NCBI GenBank assembly: GCA_963664255.1
Contig: OY760938.1
Coordinates: 1,240,001 to 1,304,000, forward strand
DNA: 64,000 nt
Origin: G963663775 sp963664255
GTDB taxonomy: Bacteria; Bacillota; Clostridia; Oscillospirales; Butyricicoccaceae
Direction of reading: 5' to 3'
Numbering within the stretch: position 1 is the stretch's first letter; the number at the start of each line of letters is the position of its first letter. Below the pieces are notes generated by a model. It saw only the letters and a program-made list of their open reading frames with translations, had not been told where the DNA came from and searched no databases. The position numbers and the translations under genes are program-made. This document shows positions 53,908 through 63,918 of the stretch, in pieces.

Positions 53908-54879
53908 TCATGCCGAAAGATATTGTGCGGTGAAGCGTACCCAATCCCCTTTTTGTGCGCGCTCTGCAATCGAAAATCCGACCGCTTCCAACGACGCTGC
54001 GACCTCATCCGCCCGCTCAGAAAGCACGCCGGAGCAGATGAGTGTGCCGCCCACCTTCAGCTTTTGCACAAAGAGAGCCGCCATGCCAATGATAACATCC
54101 GCCACAATATTGGCAACAATGACATCATACGCTGTACCGATTGCTTCTGCCAACGATGCATCATGCGCCGCATCTCCGCACAAGCCGTTTCCGATAGAAA
54201 CCCCATTTTTTTCGGCATTTTCCTGTGCCGTTTTAATGCAGTTTTCATCAATATCCACCACTACCTGCACATCTGCCCCGAGCATAGCCGCCGCAATGGC
54301 TAAAATACCGCTTCCCGTGCCCATGTCTAGCACACGCATCCCCTTGTGCACAGTTTGCTCCAATGCGACCATACACAACTGGGTGGTTTCGTGACTGCCC
54401 GTTCCAAAAGAAGATGCGGGGTCAATTTCCAGAATCATGCGGTCATCCTGCGGGGTATATTCCTCCCAGGAGGGCTTGACCACAAAGCGTTCGCCCACAG
54501 GAAACGGCTTGAAATATTGCTTCCAGCCCCATTCCCAATCCTCTTGCCTCACGGTAGAGATTTCTGCTGTCAATCGACCAAAAACATCGTTTTCCTGCGT
54601 GGCCCGCAACGCCTCCAACGCCGCAGAAACCGCTTCCAGCTGTTTTTCGCCGTCTGCATCGCGGGTCAGATAGATTTTTAGTTTGGTTTCTTCGTTTGAC
54701 TTTTCCCGCACCAAATCTTCATCAACATAATCCCAATAAATCTCTGTGTCTTCCAAAAACGCCTGAAAATCTGCGGCATCTTCCAACACATATCCTTCTA
54801 TTCCAACCTCATCCAATAACAACGCCACCGCATCAATGCCGGCTGTTGTTGTGTAGATTGTGACCTCTGTAAAATCCAA
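53908..54879 (-). CDS. prmA: Ribosomal protein L11 methyltransferase
   Basis: 323 aa from TTG 54879 (AAGGAGG 7 nt upstream). N-terminal substrate-recognition domain, linker around EDWEWGWKQYFKPFPVG, and a catalytic domain with FGTGSHETTQLC, LDMGTGSGILAIAA and the NPPY-equivalent VANIVADVI. Methylates ribosomal protein L11. Heads the operon with rsmE. Confidence 0.94.
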   Translation of the reverse strand: MDFTEVTIYTTTAGIDAVALLLDEVGIEGYVLEDAADFQAFLEDTEIYWDYVDEDLVREKSNEETKLKIYLTRDADGEKQLEAVSAALEALRATQENDVFGRLTAEISTVRQEDWEWGWKQYFKPFPVGERFVVKPSWEEYTPQDDRMILEIDPASSFGTGSHETTQLCMVALEQTVHKGMRVLDMGTGSGILAIAAAMLGADVQVVVDIDENCIKTAQENAEKNGVSIGNGLCGDAAHDASLAEAIGTAYDVIVANIVADVIIGMAALFVQKLKVGGTLICSGVLSERADEVAASLEAVGFSIAERAQKGDWVRFTAQYLSA

Positions 54880-55119
54880 AAAGGCTCCTCCTTCATATGA
54901 TTTGCCAAGAATCGGTAACGTATATTGTACCCTAAATTTATGAAAAAAACAAGATTTTCCGTAAGAAGTTCCGAGAATATTCACATTTCCACCCCGTCGG
55001 AAAAGCAATCCACCCCTGCTGCAGGCTACATCCCTTGCCGATTTCTGCACTTTTCCCACACACACCTACAGAAAACGCGGCGGTTTGTATTGCCGCCGCG
55101 CACACTGTGAAATCTTGTT

Positions 55120-56154
55120 TTACAAGCAAATCATTCCATATTTCTGCGAAAAATATTTGATAAGACGTGGCTCCAGCTCCCATGTACCATCATACAGCGC
55201 AAGCCCTGGATAAATACGCAGTGCACGCTCCAAAATCTCGGGCTGCTCTGCCCAAAGGCACACAGGACGCGAAAGCATGAACACCTGTTCTTCAAACCGC
55301 ATCAGGTCTTCTTCTGTTTCTAGATGCAGCTTAATTGCCCCTGCATCATCTTCCGCCTCCAGCAGTCGTTCGCTAAAGTGGCTATCCATCTCGATTTCGT
55401 CCAAAATATCGATAGTTGGTTCAACAAAATGCAGACAAGTGCCATCTGATGCGGCTAAAAATTCACTATGGTCACGCGGATACAGCCTCGCACCCTGCCA
55501 GTGCTGCAATGTCTGCCAAAGCTGCTTTGCATCCTCTGCGTGGGACGGCACAAACAACTCTGCATTCGGAAAATGCCGCTGCTCTGTAATCCATTGCGGT
55601 TCAACGCGCGCCCCCAGTGAAATTCTTGCATAGGGCGCAGCTTGTAGCAGTGCTTGCTCAATCACGTCTGCGGTTTCCCCCTGCAGTATAACAGTCGACA
55701 CACCAATGCGCTGCAGCACAGCAATCGCAGCGGTCACCTCGGTGCCAAACGGCAGCAGGCCGTCTTGCCCTACTGTAAGCTCCGCAATCAAGCTTCTGCC
55801 GCAAACATCCGTCACCGCCAGCACTTGACAGCGCAAGGATGCAAAGCTTTCCGAGCTGCGCAGATATAGGAAATCCGCTTGGCTTGGCACTTCCGGACGC
55901 AGCTGCTCCTTATATCGCTCAATCAAGGTTTCCGTTGGGTGTGCATCGCTTGCCGACGGCGTTTGCGGGCCGGACAGACTGCGCAGCACAGCCCCCACTG
56001 GCATGTGCTCCCGCACAGCCTCTGCAACCGCAGCACAGGCTTCCAGCGAGCCTGCAACCGCCGACTGACAATACTGCGCTTGGGTTTGATACACGCGAAA
56101 ATCCGCACTTTCTGAAAGCATGATGTGTTTATTACACAAGGGAATCTGCTCCAT
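55120..56154 (-). CDS. Uncharacterised protein, possibly methyltransferase-related
   Basis: 344 aa from ATG 56154 (GGGAGG 11 nt upstream). The first 110 residues contain VLRSLSGPQTPSASDAHPTE and FLYLRSSESFASLRCQV, faintly like a homocysteine S-methyltransferase barrel, but zinc ligands are not evident. The C-terminal half (FVEPTIDILDEIEMD, LYDGTWELEPRLIKYF) is unfamiliar. I cannot assign a function. It lies 41 bp after ctpA. Confidence 0.5.
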   Translation of the reverse strand: MEQIPLCNKHIMLSESADFRVYQTQAQYCQSAVAGSLEACAAVAEAVREHMPVGAVLRSLSGPQTPSASDAHPTETLIERYKEQLRPEVPSQADFLYLRSSESFASLRCQVLAVTDVCGRSLIAELTVGQDGLLPFGTEVTAAIAVLQRIGVSTVILQGETADVIEQALLQAAPYARISLGARVEPQWITEQRHFPNAELFVPSHAEDAKQLWQTLQHWQGARLYPRDHSEFLAASDGTCLHFVEPTIDILDEIEMDSHFSERLLEAEDDAGAIKLHLETEEDLMRFEEQVFMLSRPVCLWAEQPEILERALRIYPGLALYDGTWELEPRLIKYFSQKYGMICL

Positions 56155-56195
56155 TTGGCATTGTTCCTCCCTGCAATGATACATATTCGGATGCC

Positions 56196-57695
56196 TTACG
56201 TTAGGTTGGTCCATGAGCCATCTTCCTGCACGGCATATTGTGCCGGCTGTGCTGCCGCCGTCTTGCACAACGCCAGTGCTGCCGCTAATTGATTGTCCAC
56301 ACCGCTTAAATATGAGCCCTGCTCCTGCGAAAGGATATCCAGCTGTGCCAGCACCTGCGGCGTTGCAATCACCGTTGGCAGAAGTCCACAGTTCTGCTCA
56401 AACCGACGCAGTGCCTGCAAAACCATCCCGTCAAATGTATCAGTTTTGGTGTCTAAATATCCCAGCAGCTGCAGCCGCTCAATCATGGCAGAAACCGCGT
56501 TTCCGCTTTCGCCTGGCACCAGAACGCTGTCCGTATCCAGTGCCGACAGCTGCACATCATCCGAAACCACATCCGTACGCGACAGATAAATATCCGGTTG
56601 CAGCGGTTTTCCGTTATAGGCACCCCGCACGGGCAGCCGAATCTCCATGGAGGTCAAAACCAAGACTGCATTTCCTACCGGGATATGGAACTGCCCCACA
56701 CCCTTGCCGTAGGTTGGTGTTCCCAGCAGAGTTGCTACTCCCAAATCCGACAAGGAACCCGACACAATTTCTGCTGCGCTTCCGGTGTTTTGGTCGGTTA
56801 GGATGATTACTCGATTCAGCTGCACGCCGCCGCCCGGTGTATAAAATGTCTGCAGGCCGCCAGATGCCTCATTATACTGCAAGGACAGATACTTCTCCTC
56901 CGCAGCGGGCACCATGGTTTCAATCATTTCCATTGCCATGTTGACCAAACCGCCGCCGTTTCCCCGCAAATCCAAGATGGCCGCGCGCACATCCTGTTTG
57001 GCGAAGCTGTTCCAAATAGACCGAAATGTGTCGCTGTCCTCTTGCGACCCCATTGCCGCCACACGCACGTAAGCAACGCCGCTGTCCAGCATACGGCTGT
57101 ATACATGGTGTGGTTCGGTCTGTTTTCGGGTCATGGTATAGGTGTATGTCGCTTGGTTGCGCGACACCACCATCGTCACCGCGGTGTTTTCCTCGCCGCG
57201 TAGCATCTGCACAACGGTTTGAGAATCCATCTCGGTAACTGCGGTATCATCCACCTTGACAATGACATCGCCCACACGCAGTCCTGCTTGTTCTGCTACG
57301 CCGCCTTCATAGACATCTGTAATGCGCAAATCGTTATCGAGCGTGATGCCAACGCCATAAAAGGATTGTGCCAGCTGCCCATAGCTCGCCTTATATTCCT
57401 CTATTGTCATATACCTTGAATAGGGGTCCATCGACTGCATAATATCATTGACAATGGAAACGAATTCCTCTGGATGCTCTTCAAAATATTGCTGGAAATA
57501 GTTGCGCAGCACTTCACCGCTGTCGCCCTCAATCCCATACCAATCCAAGTACTGCATAATCGCATCAAATGCAGAATCCATCTCGATGGTTGCGGAGCCC
57601 ATACGGCTGACCGTGGCCGCTGCTGCCGTTGTCCCTGCGCACAGCATACTCAGCGCCATCAAAGCTGCCGCCAAGCGTTTCCCAAAGTATTTCAT
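56196..57695 (-). CDS. ctpA: C-terminal processing peptidase (S41)
   Basis: 499 aa. Signal peptide or anchor (about 8-27), helical N-terminal region, PDZ domain (about 110-190, GVGITLDNDLRITDVYEGG), S41 core with catalytic Ser in TDQNTGSAAEI and Lys in GTPTYGKGVGQ. The C-terminal 80 residues look like a peptidoglycan-binding repeat. Acts at the cell surface, trimming proteins. AAAGGAG 6 nt before ATG 57695. Confidence 0.92.
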   Translation of the reverse strand: MKYFGKRLAAALMALSMLCAGTTAAAATVSRMGSATIEMDSAFDAIMQYLDWYGIEGDSGEVLRNYFQQYFEEHPEEFVSIVNDIMQSMDPYSRYMTIEEYKASYGQLAQSFYGVGITLDNDLRITDVYEGGVAEQAGLRVGDVIVKVDDTAVTEMDSQTVVQMLRGEENTAVTMVVSRNQATYTYTMTRKQTEPHHVYSRMLDSGVAYVRVAAMGSQEDSDTFRSIWNSFAKQDVRAAILDLRGNGGGLVNMAMEMIETMVPAAEEKYLSLQYNEASGGLQTFYTPGGGVQLNRVIILTDQNTGSAAEIVSGSLSDLGVATLLGTPTYGKGVGQFHIPVGNAVLVLTSMEIRLPVRGAYNGKPLQPDIYLSRTDVVSDDVQLSALDTDSVLVPGESGNAVSAMIERLQLLGYLDTKTDTFDGMVLQALRRFEQNCGLLPTVIATPQVLAQLDILSQEQGSYLSGVDNQLAAALALCKTAAAQPAQYAVQEDGSWTNLT

Positions 57696-57739
57696 GAAGC
57701 ACTCCTTTTAAAAGAATCTTGAACACTTAACCTGCACAA

Positions 57740-59434
57740 TTACATCCGTTCCGGTGCTTCTACGCCAATAATCGTCAATGCATTGCGCACCGCCTGACGG
57801 GTTGCCTCGCACAATATCAAGCGCGCATCACGCAATGCAGGCGCGGCATCCTTGATGCGGCACGCATTGTAAAAATGATGAAACAGAGATGCCAGCGATA
57901 CCGCATATTTATTCAAGCGGGACGGGTCGCGGTCACGTGCCGCCATCAAAATTTCATTTGGCAGCAGCGCCACGGCCTTAATCAGTGCGCTTTCCGAAGG
58001 CTCGCACAGCACCGACAAATCCACCGCTGCTGCATCTGGCACAGCAACGCCTTCCTGCTCCGCCGCAGACAGCACGCTCACAATGCGCGCGTGGGCATAC
58101 TGCACATAATACAGCGGATTGTCGCTATCCTGCCGCACTGCCAAATCCAAATCAAATTCCATCTGGGTGTCTGCCGCACGTGAATTGAAGAAGAATCGTG
58201 CTGCATCAATCGGGATTTCCTCCAGCAAATCGCGCAGGGTCAGGCTTTTGCCGGTACGCTTGGACATCCGCACAATTTCACCGCCCTGCATCATGCGCAC
58301 GAGCTGCATCAGGACGATTTCCAAACGTTTGGTGCCGTCCAGTCCCAGTGCATCCAGTGCAGAGGTCAAGCGCAGCACGTGCCCGTGATGGTCTGCGCCC
58401 CAAATATTAATGGCGCGGTCAAACGAACGCTGTTCCAGCTTGTTGCGATGATAGGCAATATCCGCTGCAAAATAGGTGTAAAATCCGTTCGCACGGCGCA
58501 ATACATCGTCCTTGTCACAGCCAAAATCGGTAGAGCGCAGCCACAGTGCGCCGTCCTTTTCATAGGTTACGCCCTTTTCGGTCAGTGCCTCGCAGGTTTC
58601 CTGCACAAAGCCGCTGTCATGCAGGGTGCTTTCCCGATACCACACATCATACTGGATTTTATAGCGTTCTAGGTCGGTCTGCATTCTGCCAATATTGGTC
58701 GGCAAGCCATATGCTACGATTGCCTCCCGCCGTTCTTCCTCACCCATGGCAAGCAACTTGTCGCCATGTGCTTCCACCAAATTCTGTGCCAGTTCCCGAA
58801 TGTCTGCGCCTTGGTACCAGCTTTCGTCAAAAACGATAGCATCTTCTCCGCGCAGGGCTTGGATATAGCGTCCTTCCACCGAACGAGCAAACTTATCCAC
58901 TTGATTGCCCGCATCGTTGATATAGAACTCGCGTGTGACTTCATTGCCCGCCCACGTCAAAACCTCTGCTAAGCAGTCACCCAGCACACCGCCGCGCGCG
59001 TTGCCCATATGCATCGGGCCGGTTGGATTTGCCGACACGAACTCCACCATGATTTTTTCCGGATGCTCCGGCTTGGTGCGTCCATAATTTTCGCCCATGG
59101 CAAACACCGCACGCAGTGCCTGCGCATACCACGCCTTCCCAAGCGTAAAGTTGATGAAGCCGGGTCCTGCGATGTCCACTTTATCAAAATACGTGTCGTG
59201 CAGCTGCATATGTGCGCACAATGCTTCCGCGATTTTGCGGGGCGGCATGCGCAGCGGCTTTGCACACTGCATCGCAAAGGAAGAGGACCAGTCCCCGTTT
59301 GCTGCATCCTTTGGTGTTTCAACCGCAATCGCCGGAATTTCGGCTTGTGGCAAAGCACCTGCCACGACTGCCGCGCGATATGCGTCTGCAACCAGTCCTG
59401 CCGCCTGTATTCTTGCGTTTTCAACCAGATTCAT
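57740..59434 (-). CDS. argS: Arginyl-tRNA synthetase
   Basis: 564 aa from ATG 59434 (GGAG about 12 nt upstream). N-terminal Add1 domain, class I HIGH motif in ANPTGPMHMGNARGG (about 125), KMSKS-equivalent in IVRMSKRTGKS (about 385), and a C-terminal DALR anticodon-binding domain. Charges tRNA-Arg. Seven bp behind the DUF1934 gene. Confidence 0.95.
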   Translation of the reverse strand: MNLVENARIQAAGLVADAYRAAVVAGALPQAEIPAIAVETPKDAANGDWSSSFAMQCAKPLRMPPRKIAEALCAHMQLHDTYFDKVDIAGPGFINFTLGKAWYAQALRAVFAMGENYGRTKPEHPEKIMVEFVSANPTGPMHMGNARGGVLGDCLAEVLTWAGNEVTREFYINDAGNQVDKFARSVEGRYIQALRGEDAIVFDESWYQGADIRELAQNLVEAHGDKLLAMGEEERREAIVAYGLPTNIGRMQTDLERYKIQYDVWYRESTLHDSGFVQETCEALTEKGVTYEKDGALWLRSTDFGCDKDDVLRRANGFYTYFAADIAYHRNKLEQRSFDRAINIWGADHHGHVLRLTSALDALGLDGTKRLEIVLMQLVRMMQGGEIVRMSKRTGKSLTLRDLLEEIPIDAARFFFNSRAADTQMEFDLDLAVRQDSDNPLYYVQYAHARIVSVLSAAEQEGVAVPDAAAVDLSVLCEPSESALIKAVALLPNEILMAARDRDPSRLNKYAVSLASLFHHFYNACRIKDAAPALRDARLILCEATRQAVRNALTIIGVEAPERM

Positions 59435-59441
59435 AGTGTTC

Positions 59442-59894
59442 TTACTCTCCTGTTTTTTGTTCTTTTGCGGCATCCTTTACGGTCACCAAAATTTCAAAAT
59501 GGTGTGTTCCTGTCATTGCATTATCCACCTCAATGGAATAATCAATCGACAGCTCCCCACCGTTTTCATCCACAGTATTATGCACGCGTGAAGCGCGCGT
59601 GGAAACAGTCATTGCGCCATATCCGGTTTGATACAGCCCCACCTGCCGTTGTCCTTCGATGAATAGCATATGGGAAGGGTATGTGCCGGTGCGGATCATG
59701 CTGACATTTTTGCCATCCATTTTGATGGTTGTGCGCGTCCCGTCCAATCCCGTCAGTTCACTTTCATCATATGAAATATAATATTTTCCTTGTCGTCGAT
59801 ACAGCGTCGCACAGGTCACCAAGTCAATGTGTTCTGTCGGAACATCTTCAAACTTTTGTGTGCTGCTGATTGCGACCAAAACCTCTTTTTTCAC
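59442..59894 (-). CDS. DUF1934 beta-barrel protein
   Basis: 150 aa, GTG 59894. Calycin-like barrel typical of DUF1934 (YISYDESELTGLDGTRTTIK, QVGLYQTGYGAMTVSTRA), commonly found beside argS in Firmicutes. Function unknown, cytoplasmic. Confidence 0.82.
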   Translation of the reverse strand: MKKEVLVAISSTQKFEDVPTEHIDLVTCATLYRRQGKYYISYDESELTGLDGTRTTIKMDGKNVSMIRTGTYPSHMLFIEGQRQVGLYQTGYGAMTVSTRASRVHNTVDENGGELSIDYSIEVDNAMTGTHHFEILVTVKDAAKEQKTGE

Positions 59895-59915
59895 AGGTAG
59901 TTCCTCGTTTTCCTT

Positions 59916-60713
59916 TTAGTAATCTGCAATATCTATCTGCTTTGCATCGCCTGCAACCGCCCCTTGCAGAAACATCGCCGCATAGGCGGCAAAGGCAGTC
60001 GGGTCATCCGAAACAAAGAATTCGGTGTGTCCTGTGCCCTCGGCTTCTGCGATTTGCGCGCGGGTCACATTGGCGGCCTCCGCACCGGAGTCAATTAAGG
60101 TCACACCCTCGCCCATATACTTCGCAATCACTTCCCCAAGCAGCGGATAATGCGTACATCCTAAAATCAACGTATCTACATTTGCGCGTTTGAGCGGCTC
60201 TAAATATTCCTGCACCACCGTTTCTGCTACAATATCGCCTGGAAAGACACGTCCATTTTCCACCAACGGCACGAATAAAGGGCATGCCTGTGTCAGCACC
60301 GTCACATCTGCGCGCGCACGCTGCAAGGTTCGTTCATACGCCCCCGACCGCACGGTCGCCACCGTGCCTATGACACCGATTTTTCCGGTTTTCGTCACCG
60401 CCAGTGCCTTGTCGCACGCCGGCAGCACAACTCCAATCATGGGAATCGGCACATCCGCCGCGACGGTTTCCAGTGCCACTGCGGATACAGTATTGCACGC
60501 CACAACGATTGCTTTCAAATCAAACCCCATCAAAAACGCAACATCTTGGCGCGTATACTTTACGATGGTTTCCGGTGAGCGCGTTCCATAGGGCACTCTG
60601 CCTGTGTCACCAAAATATACGATGTGCTCCTGCGGCATAATCTCACGCAGGCGGCGCACAGCGGTCAGTCCACCCAAACCCGAATCAAACACACCAATCG
60701 CACGATTATCCAT
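59916..60713 (-). CDS. murI: Glutamate racemase
   Basis: 265 aa from ATG 60713 (GGAGCGGG upstream). FDSGLGGLTAVRRL with the first motif, catalytic Cys in VVACNTVSAVAL (about 72) and ILGCTHYPLL (about 182). Makes D-glutamate for peptidoglycan. Overlaps the ddl stop by 8 bp, so translation is coupled. Confidence 0.94.
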   Translation of the reverse strand: MDNRAIGVFDSGLGGLTAVRRLREIMPQEHIVYFGDTGRVPYGTRSPETIVKYTRQDVAFLMGFDLKAIVVACNTVSAVALETVAADVPIPMIGVVLPACDKALAVTKTGKIGVIGTVATVRSGAYERTLQRARADVTVLTQACPLFVPLVENGRVFPGDIVAETVVQEYLEPLKRANVDTLILGCTHYPLLGEVIAKYMGEGVTLIDSGAEAANVTRAQIAEAEGTGHTEFFVSDDPTAFAAYAAMFLQGAVAGDAKQIDIADY

Positions 60714-61773
60714 CGACCCGCTCCATTGCCAACGCAATCAGTTTGTCAAGCAGTTCTGGATAGGCAATGCCGCTTGCTTCAAAAAGCTTTGGATACATAC
60801 TGATGCTCGTAAATCCAGGAATGGTATTGATTTCATTGAAAATAATCTCTTCATCCAACCACGTGCAAAAGAAATCCACACGAGAAAGCCCCGTGCAGCC
60901 CAATGCCTGATAGATGCGCAGGGCAGCCATGCGCACAGCATCCTGCGCCCGCTCAGAAATATGCGCCGGAATGTGCAGTGCAGAGGAGGTATCGTTATAT
61001 TTTGCATCAAAGGTGTAAAATTCCTGTGTCGGCGCAACTTCCCCCACAACCGAGGCAATCGGCGTTTCATTGCCGAGCACCGCACATTCGACCTCGTGCC
61101 CATCGATAAATTCCTCTACCAACACCTTGCTGTCCCATTGAAAGGCTTCTTCCAGCCCCTGAATCAGCTCTTTTTCATCTGCCGCCTTATGTACGCCCAC
61201 CGAAGAGCCGGACGAACACGGCTTGATGAACAGCGGGAAATCGGGCAGCTTGCGATAAATTTCATGCACAAGCATTGCGGCATCTTTTTGAAACACCTTG
61301 CGGTGCGCCACATAGAAATTTGCCTGCTGTACGCCCGCCGATGCCGCCACCAGCTTGGTCAAGCTTTTGTCCATGCCACAGGCTGACGCCGCCACGTCAC
61401 ACCCAACAAACGGAATGCCGGACAAGGTCAGCAGCCCCTGTATCGTGCCATCCTCGCCGCCGCTGCCATGCAAGACCGGAAAAATGCAGTCAGCACGCAA
61501 AAGCTCCGTTCCACTTTCGCGCAAAATCAGCAGCCCATGGGCATCGCGGTCTGGCGAAATCACAGCTGGCACCAGTGCTTCCTGCTCCCATGCATGGTTT
61601 TCCACCTTGTCTGGGTCTGCATTTTCATATAAAAACCAGCGTCCTTGCTTTGTAATGCCCACCGCAAACACGTCATAGGTTTCACGATTGAGGTTTCGCA
61701 GGACGGATGCCGCAGAGATTAAAGAAATATCATGTTCGGACGATGTGCCGCCGAATAAAAGAATCACGTTCAA
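60706..61773 (-). CDS. ddl: D-alanine--D-alanine ligase
   Basis: 355 aa from TTG 61773 (GGGAGG 9 nt upstream). ATP-grasp enzyme: FGGTSSEHDISLISA, VLHGSGGEDGTIQGL, IKPCSSGSSVGVHK and FNEINTIPGFTSISMYP. The long VanA-like central segment is normal for Clostridia Ddl. Makes D-Ala-D-Ala. First gene of the ddl-murI-DUF1934-argS-ctpA series. Confidence 0.94.
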   Translation of the reverse strand: MNVILLFGGTSSEHDISLISAASVLRNLNRETYDVFAVGITKQGRWFLYENADPDKVENHAWEQEALVPAVISPDRDAHGLLILRESGTELLRADCIFPVLHGSGGEDGTIQGLLTLSGIPFVGCDVAASACGMDKSLTKLVAASAGVQQANFYVAHRKVFQKDAAMLVHEIYRKLPDFPLFIKPCSSGSSVGVHKAADEKELIQGLEEAFQWDSKVLVEEFIDGHEVECAVLGNETPIASVVGEVAPTQEFYTFDAKYNDTSSALHIPAHISERAQDAVRMAALRIYQALGCTGLSRVDFFCTWLDEEIIFNEINTIPGFTSISMYPKLFEASGIAYPELLDKLIALAMERVDG

Positions 61774-61927
61774 AAGATTTATCCTCCCATGTATAGACAA
61801 TCTATATCTACTCAGATTAAGTATACGACAAACCGCCGTAAAAAACAAAAGCTTTTTTAGGAATTACGCAAAAAACTGCCGCTCTTTTCTGTGCAATACG
61901 CTCCCCGTCTAAAGTTTCTATTTGTTG

Positions 61928-61956
61928 TTGACAAACAATATTATTCGTCATATAAT
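61928..61956 (+). promoter_or_regulatory. Consensus promoter of the padR operon
   Basis: TTGACA (61928-61933), 17-bp spacer, TATAAT (61951-61956): a perfect sigma-A match. AT-rich partial palindromes overlap the -10 (ATAATATTAT), a plausible PadR site. Confidence 0.8.
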
Positions 61957-61986
61957 ATTATACAAAGAGAGAGGGTGAGGAGTTAT

Positions 61987-62319
61987 ATGGCAGGATTTCC
62001 AATCGCATCCTCTTTGCTGGATGCAATCGTGCTGCGCATCGCCCAGCGCACCGGAGAAGAAGGCACCTATGGTTACAAGATTACACAGGATGTGCGGGAG
62101 GTCATGGATTTGTCCGAATCCGCACTGTATCCGGTGCTTCGGCGGCTGCTGAAGGAGGGCTTGCTGTCCACCTATGACCGTGCATATGACGGACGCAATC
62201 GCCGCTATTATCGGATTACCGCGTTGGGACAAGCGCAAATGGTGCACTATCTGCGCGAATGGCATCGCTATCGCAGCAGCATCGAGTCGGTATTATATGG
62301 AGGAATGGAGCATGAATAA
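61987..62319 (+). CDS. PadR-family transcriptional regulator
   Basis: 110 aa from ATG 61987 (GAGGGTGAGG upstream). PadR winged helix (GTYGYKITQDVREVMDLSESALYPVLRRL, DGRNRRYYRITALG). Overlaps the DUF1700 gene by 8 bp, so it likely autoregulates the envelope operon, as PadR-DUF1700 pairs usually do. Confidence 0.88.
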   Translation: MAGFPIASSLLDAIVLRIAQRTGEEGTYGYKITQDVREVMDLSESALYPVLRRLLKEGLLSTYDRAYDGRNRRYYRITALGQAQMVHYLREWHRYRSSIESVLYGGMEHE

Positions 62320-62911
62320 AGCGGAATATCTCGCGGCACTGGCGCACGCCCTGCGCGGCTTGCCGCCAGAGGAACAGCGCAATGCAATGCAATATTATGA
62401 AGATTATTTCGCGGATGCAGGCACAGAGAACGAAGCCACCGTCATTCGTGAGTTGGGCACCCCAGAACAGGTGGCACAGGAAATTCTGCGGGATTTCCGC
62501 GAACTCGCGACCGTTCCGCCGAAAAACACCCCCTTGCGCAGCCGCACCCGCCTCACGCCCTTCGCCCTGCTTGCCATTATCCTTTTGTCGGCACTGCTCT
62601 GGCCTGTGGCACTTGGTCTCATTGGTGTCTTGCTTGCCCTTTTCATCGGCGCGGTTTTCGCAGCCATTGGACTGTGTCTTGGGGGTGTTGTCCTCTTTGG
62701 TGTGAGCATCGCAACCTTTGTTTCCTCTCTGGCATCGGGTCTGCTGCTCTTGGGCTTGAGCCTGCTGCTGCTGTCTGTCGGCATCCTGCTGGGGGCCGCT
62801 CTGCTCCGTCTGTGCCTTGCAGCGGTTCCGCCGCTCTTGCGCGCGATTGTGCGGCTGTGCAAAAAGCCCTTTGAACGGAAAGGAGGCTCTGGTTATGAAA
62901 AAACTCTTTAA
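62312..62911 (+). CDS. DUF1700 membrane protein
   Basis: 199 aa. Cytoplasmic N-terminus typical of DUF1700 (NKAEYLAALAHALRGLPPEE, YYEDYFADAG), then four hydrophobic segments (about 84-180) and a basic tail. Member of envelope-stress type operons with PadR and PspC. Overlaps both neighbours. Confidence 0.85.
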   Translation: MNKAEYLAALAHALRGLPPEEQRNAMQYYEDYFADAGTENEATVIRELGTPEQVAQEILRDFRELATVPPKNTPLRSRTRLTPFALLAIILLSALLWPVALGLIGVLLALFIGAVFAAIGLCLGGVVLFGVSIATFVSSLASGLLLLGLSLLLLSVGILLGAALLRLCLAAVPPLLRAIVRLCKKPFERKGGSGYEKTL

Positions 62912-63122
62912 ACTGACACTGGTTCTTTTTCTGACAGGTATGCTGCTGGGCAGTGTCGGGTATGCTTTGGGTGGTCGCATTCCAGACACGCTTCTATATC
63001 GGATTGCGGACTATGTCCAAATCGGTCGCACGCACTTCATCGAAAACCCTTGCACTGACTACGATGTTCCAAATCATGCGCAGGATTTCGTCAAAAACCG
63101 TATCCGTGGCTGGAATGATTGA
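62895..63122 (+). CDS. Small membrane-anchored protein
   Basis: 75 aa from ATG 62895 (AGGAGG 8 nt upstream). One N-terminal TM segment (about 5-25), then a short outside or inside domain (IENPCTDYDVPNHAQDFV). No family recognised. Overlaps the DUF1700 gene end by 17 bp. Confidence 0.6.
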   Translation: MKKLFKLTLVLFLTGMLLGSVGYALGGRIPDTLLYRIADYVQIGRTHFIENPCTDYDVPNHAQDFVKNRIRGWND

Positions 63123-63161
63123 TATACTACACTGTTCGATTTGAGAAAGGAATTTGAGATT

Positions 63162-63362
63162 ATGTCTGAAAAACATTTGGTTCGCTCCCAGAAAAACTGC
63201 AAAATATGCGGTGTATGTGGTGGTATCGGTGAATATTTTAATTTTGACCCCACCTTGGTTCGTCTGCTCTGGGTTGTCTTAAGCATTTTTCCCGGCTCGT
63301 TCATCGGCGGCGTCATTGCGTACATCATCGCTGCTGTGATTATTCCAGAAGTGGAAGCTTAA
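63162..63362 (+). CDS. PspC-domain protein
   Basis: 66 aa. PspC core CGVCGGIGEYFNFDPTLVRL followed by one TM segment. Small phage-shock-type membrane protein common in Gram-positives. Fourth gene of the PadR operon. Confidence 0.88.
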   Translation: MSEKHLVRSQKNCKICGVCGGIGEYFNFDPTLVRLLWVVLSIFPGSFIGGVIAYIIAAVIIPEVEA

Positions 63363-63509
63363 CCCGCTTTATCTCGTGTGCTTTCGAGAAAAATTGCAAA
63401 ACGCTCTTGATGCACGTGCAAAGATATGATACGATAGAGCAAACCCACTCGAAAGATGTCTATATTGGCATTTTTCTCATATGCAAACGACCCGAGGAGG
63501 CGCATGGCT

Positions 63510-63878
63510 ATGAATAAGGACGAAGAAACATCCCAGAACCAAGATATAACCCCAGAAGAGCTGCACCACGATGTGCAGGATGCAGACGCTCTCGTTTCTG
63601 CCACACAAGACACGGACACAGCAGAGGAAACGGAAGAAGTGGTCGCGGACGACCGCGTCTTTGGAATGCCGCGCCCGATATTCCGCGGCGTTGCGCTAGG
63701 GGTTGCCTGCGGATTTATCCTACACGGCATCATCGGTGCCATGGGCTTTACCATTGATGGAATGCTTCCCGTTGTGGGCTGCGGTGCCCTCGGTTGGTGG
63801 ATTGCCAAAAAGTTGCAAGAAAAGAAGCAAGCCAAAGAAGCCGATGTTGCAACCTCTTTTACCACGCCTGAGCAATAA
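63510..63878 (+). CDS. Acidic membrane protein
   Basis: 122 aa from ATG 63510 (GAGGAGG 9 nt upstream; ATG 63504 is too close). Acidic N-terminal half (ETEEVVADD), two hydrophobic segments (about 62-80 and 85-100), Lys/Glu-rich tail. No family recognised. Confidence 0.65.
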   Translation: MNKDEETSQNQDITPEELHHDVQDADALVSATQDTDTAEETEEVVADDRVFGMPRPIFRGVALGVACGFILHGIIGAMGFTIDGMLPVVGCGALGWWIAKKLQEKKQAKEADVATSFTTPEQ

Positions 63879-63891
63879 ACAAAAACGAAAA

Positions 63892-63918
63892 AGCGGAACC
63901 TTTTCATAAGGTTCCGCT
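63892..63918. terminator. Terminator hairpin at IS1182 copy 3 insertion point
   Basis: Eleven-bp stem (AGCGGAACCTT and complement), 5-nt loop, A-rich before it, 13 bp after the stop codon of the last gene. The IS begins at the next base (63919), so the T-run is displaced to the far side of the IS, outside the window. Confidence 0.85.
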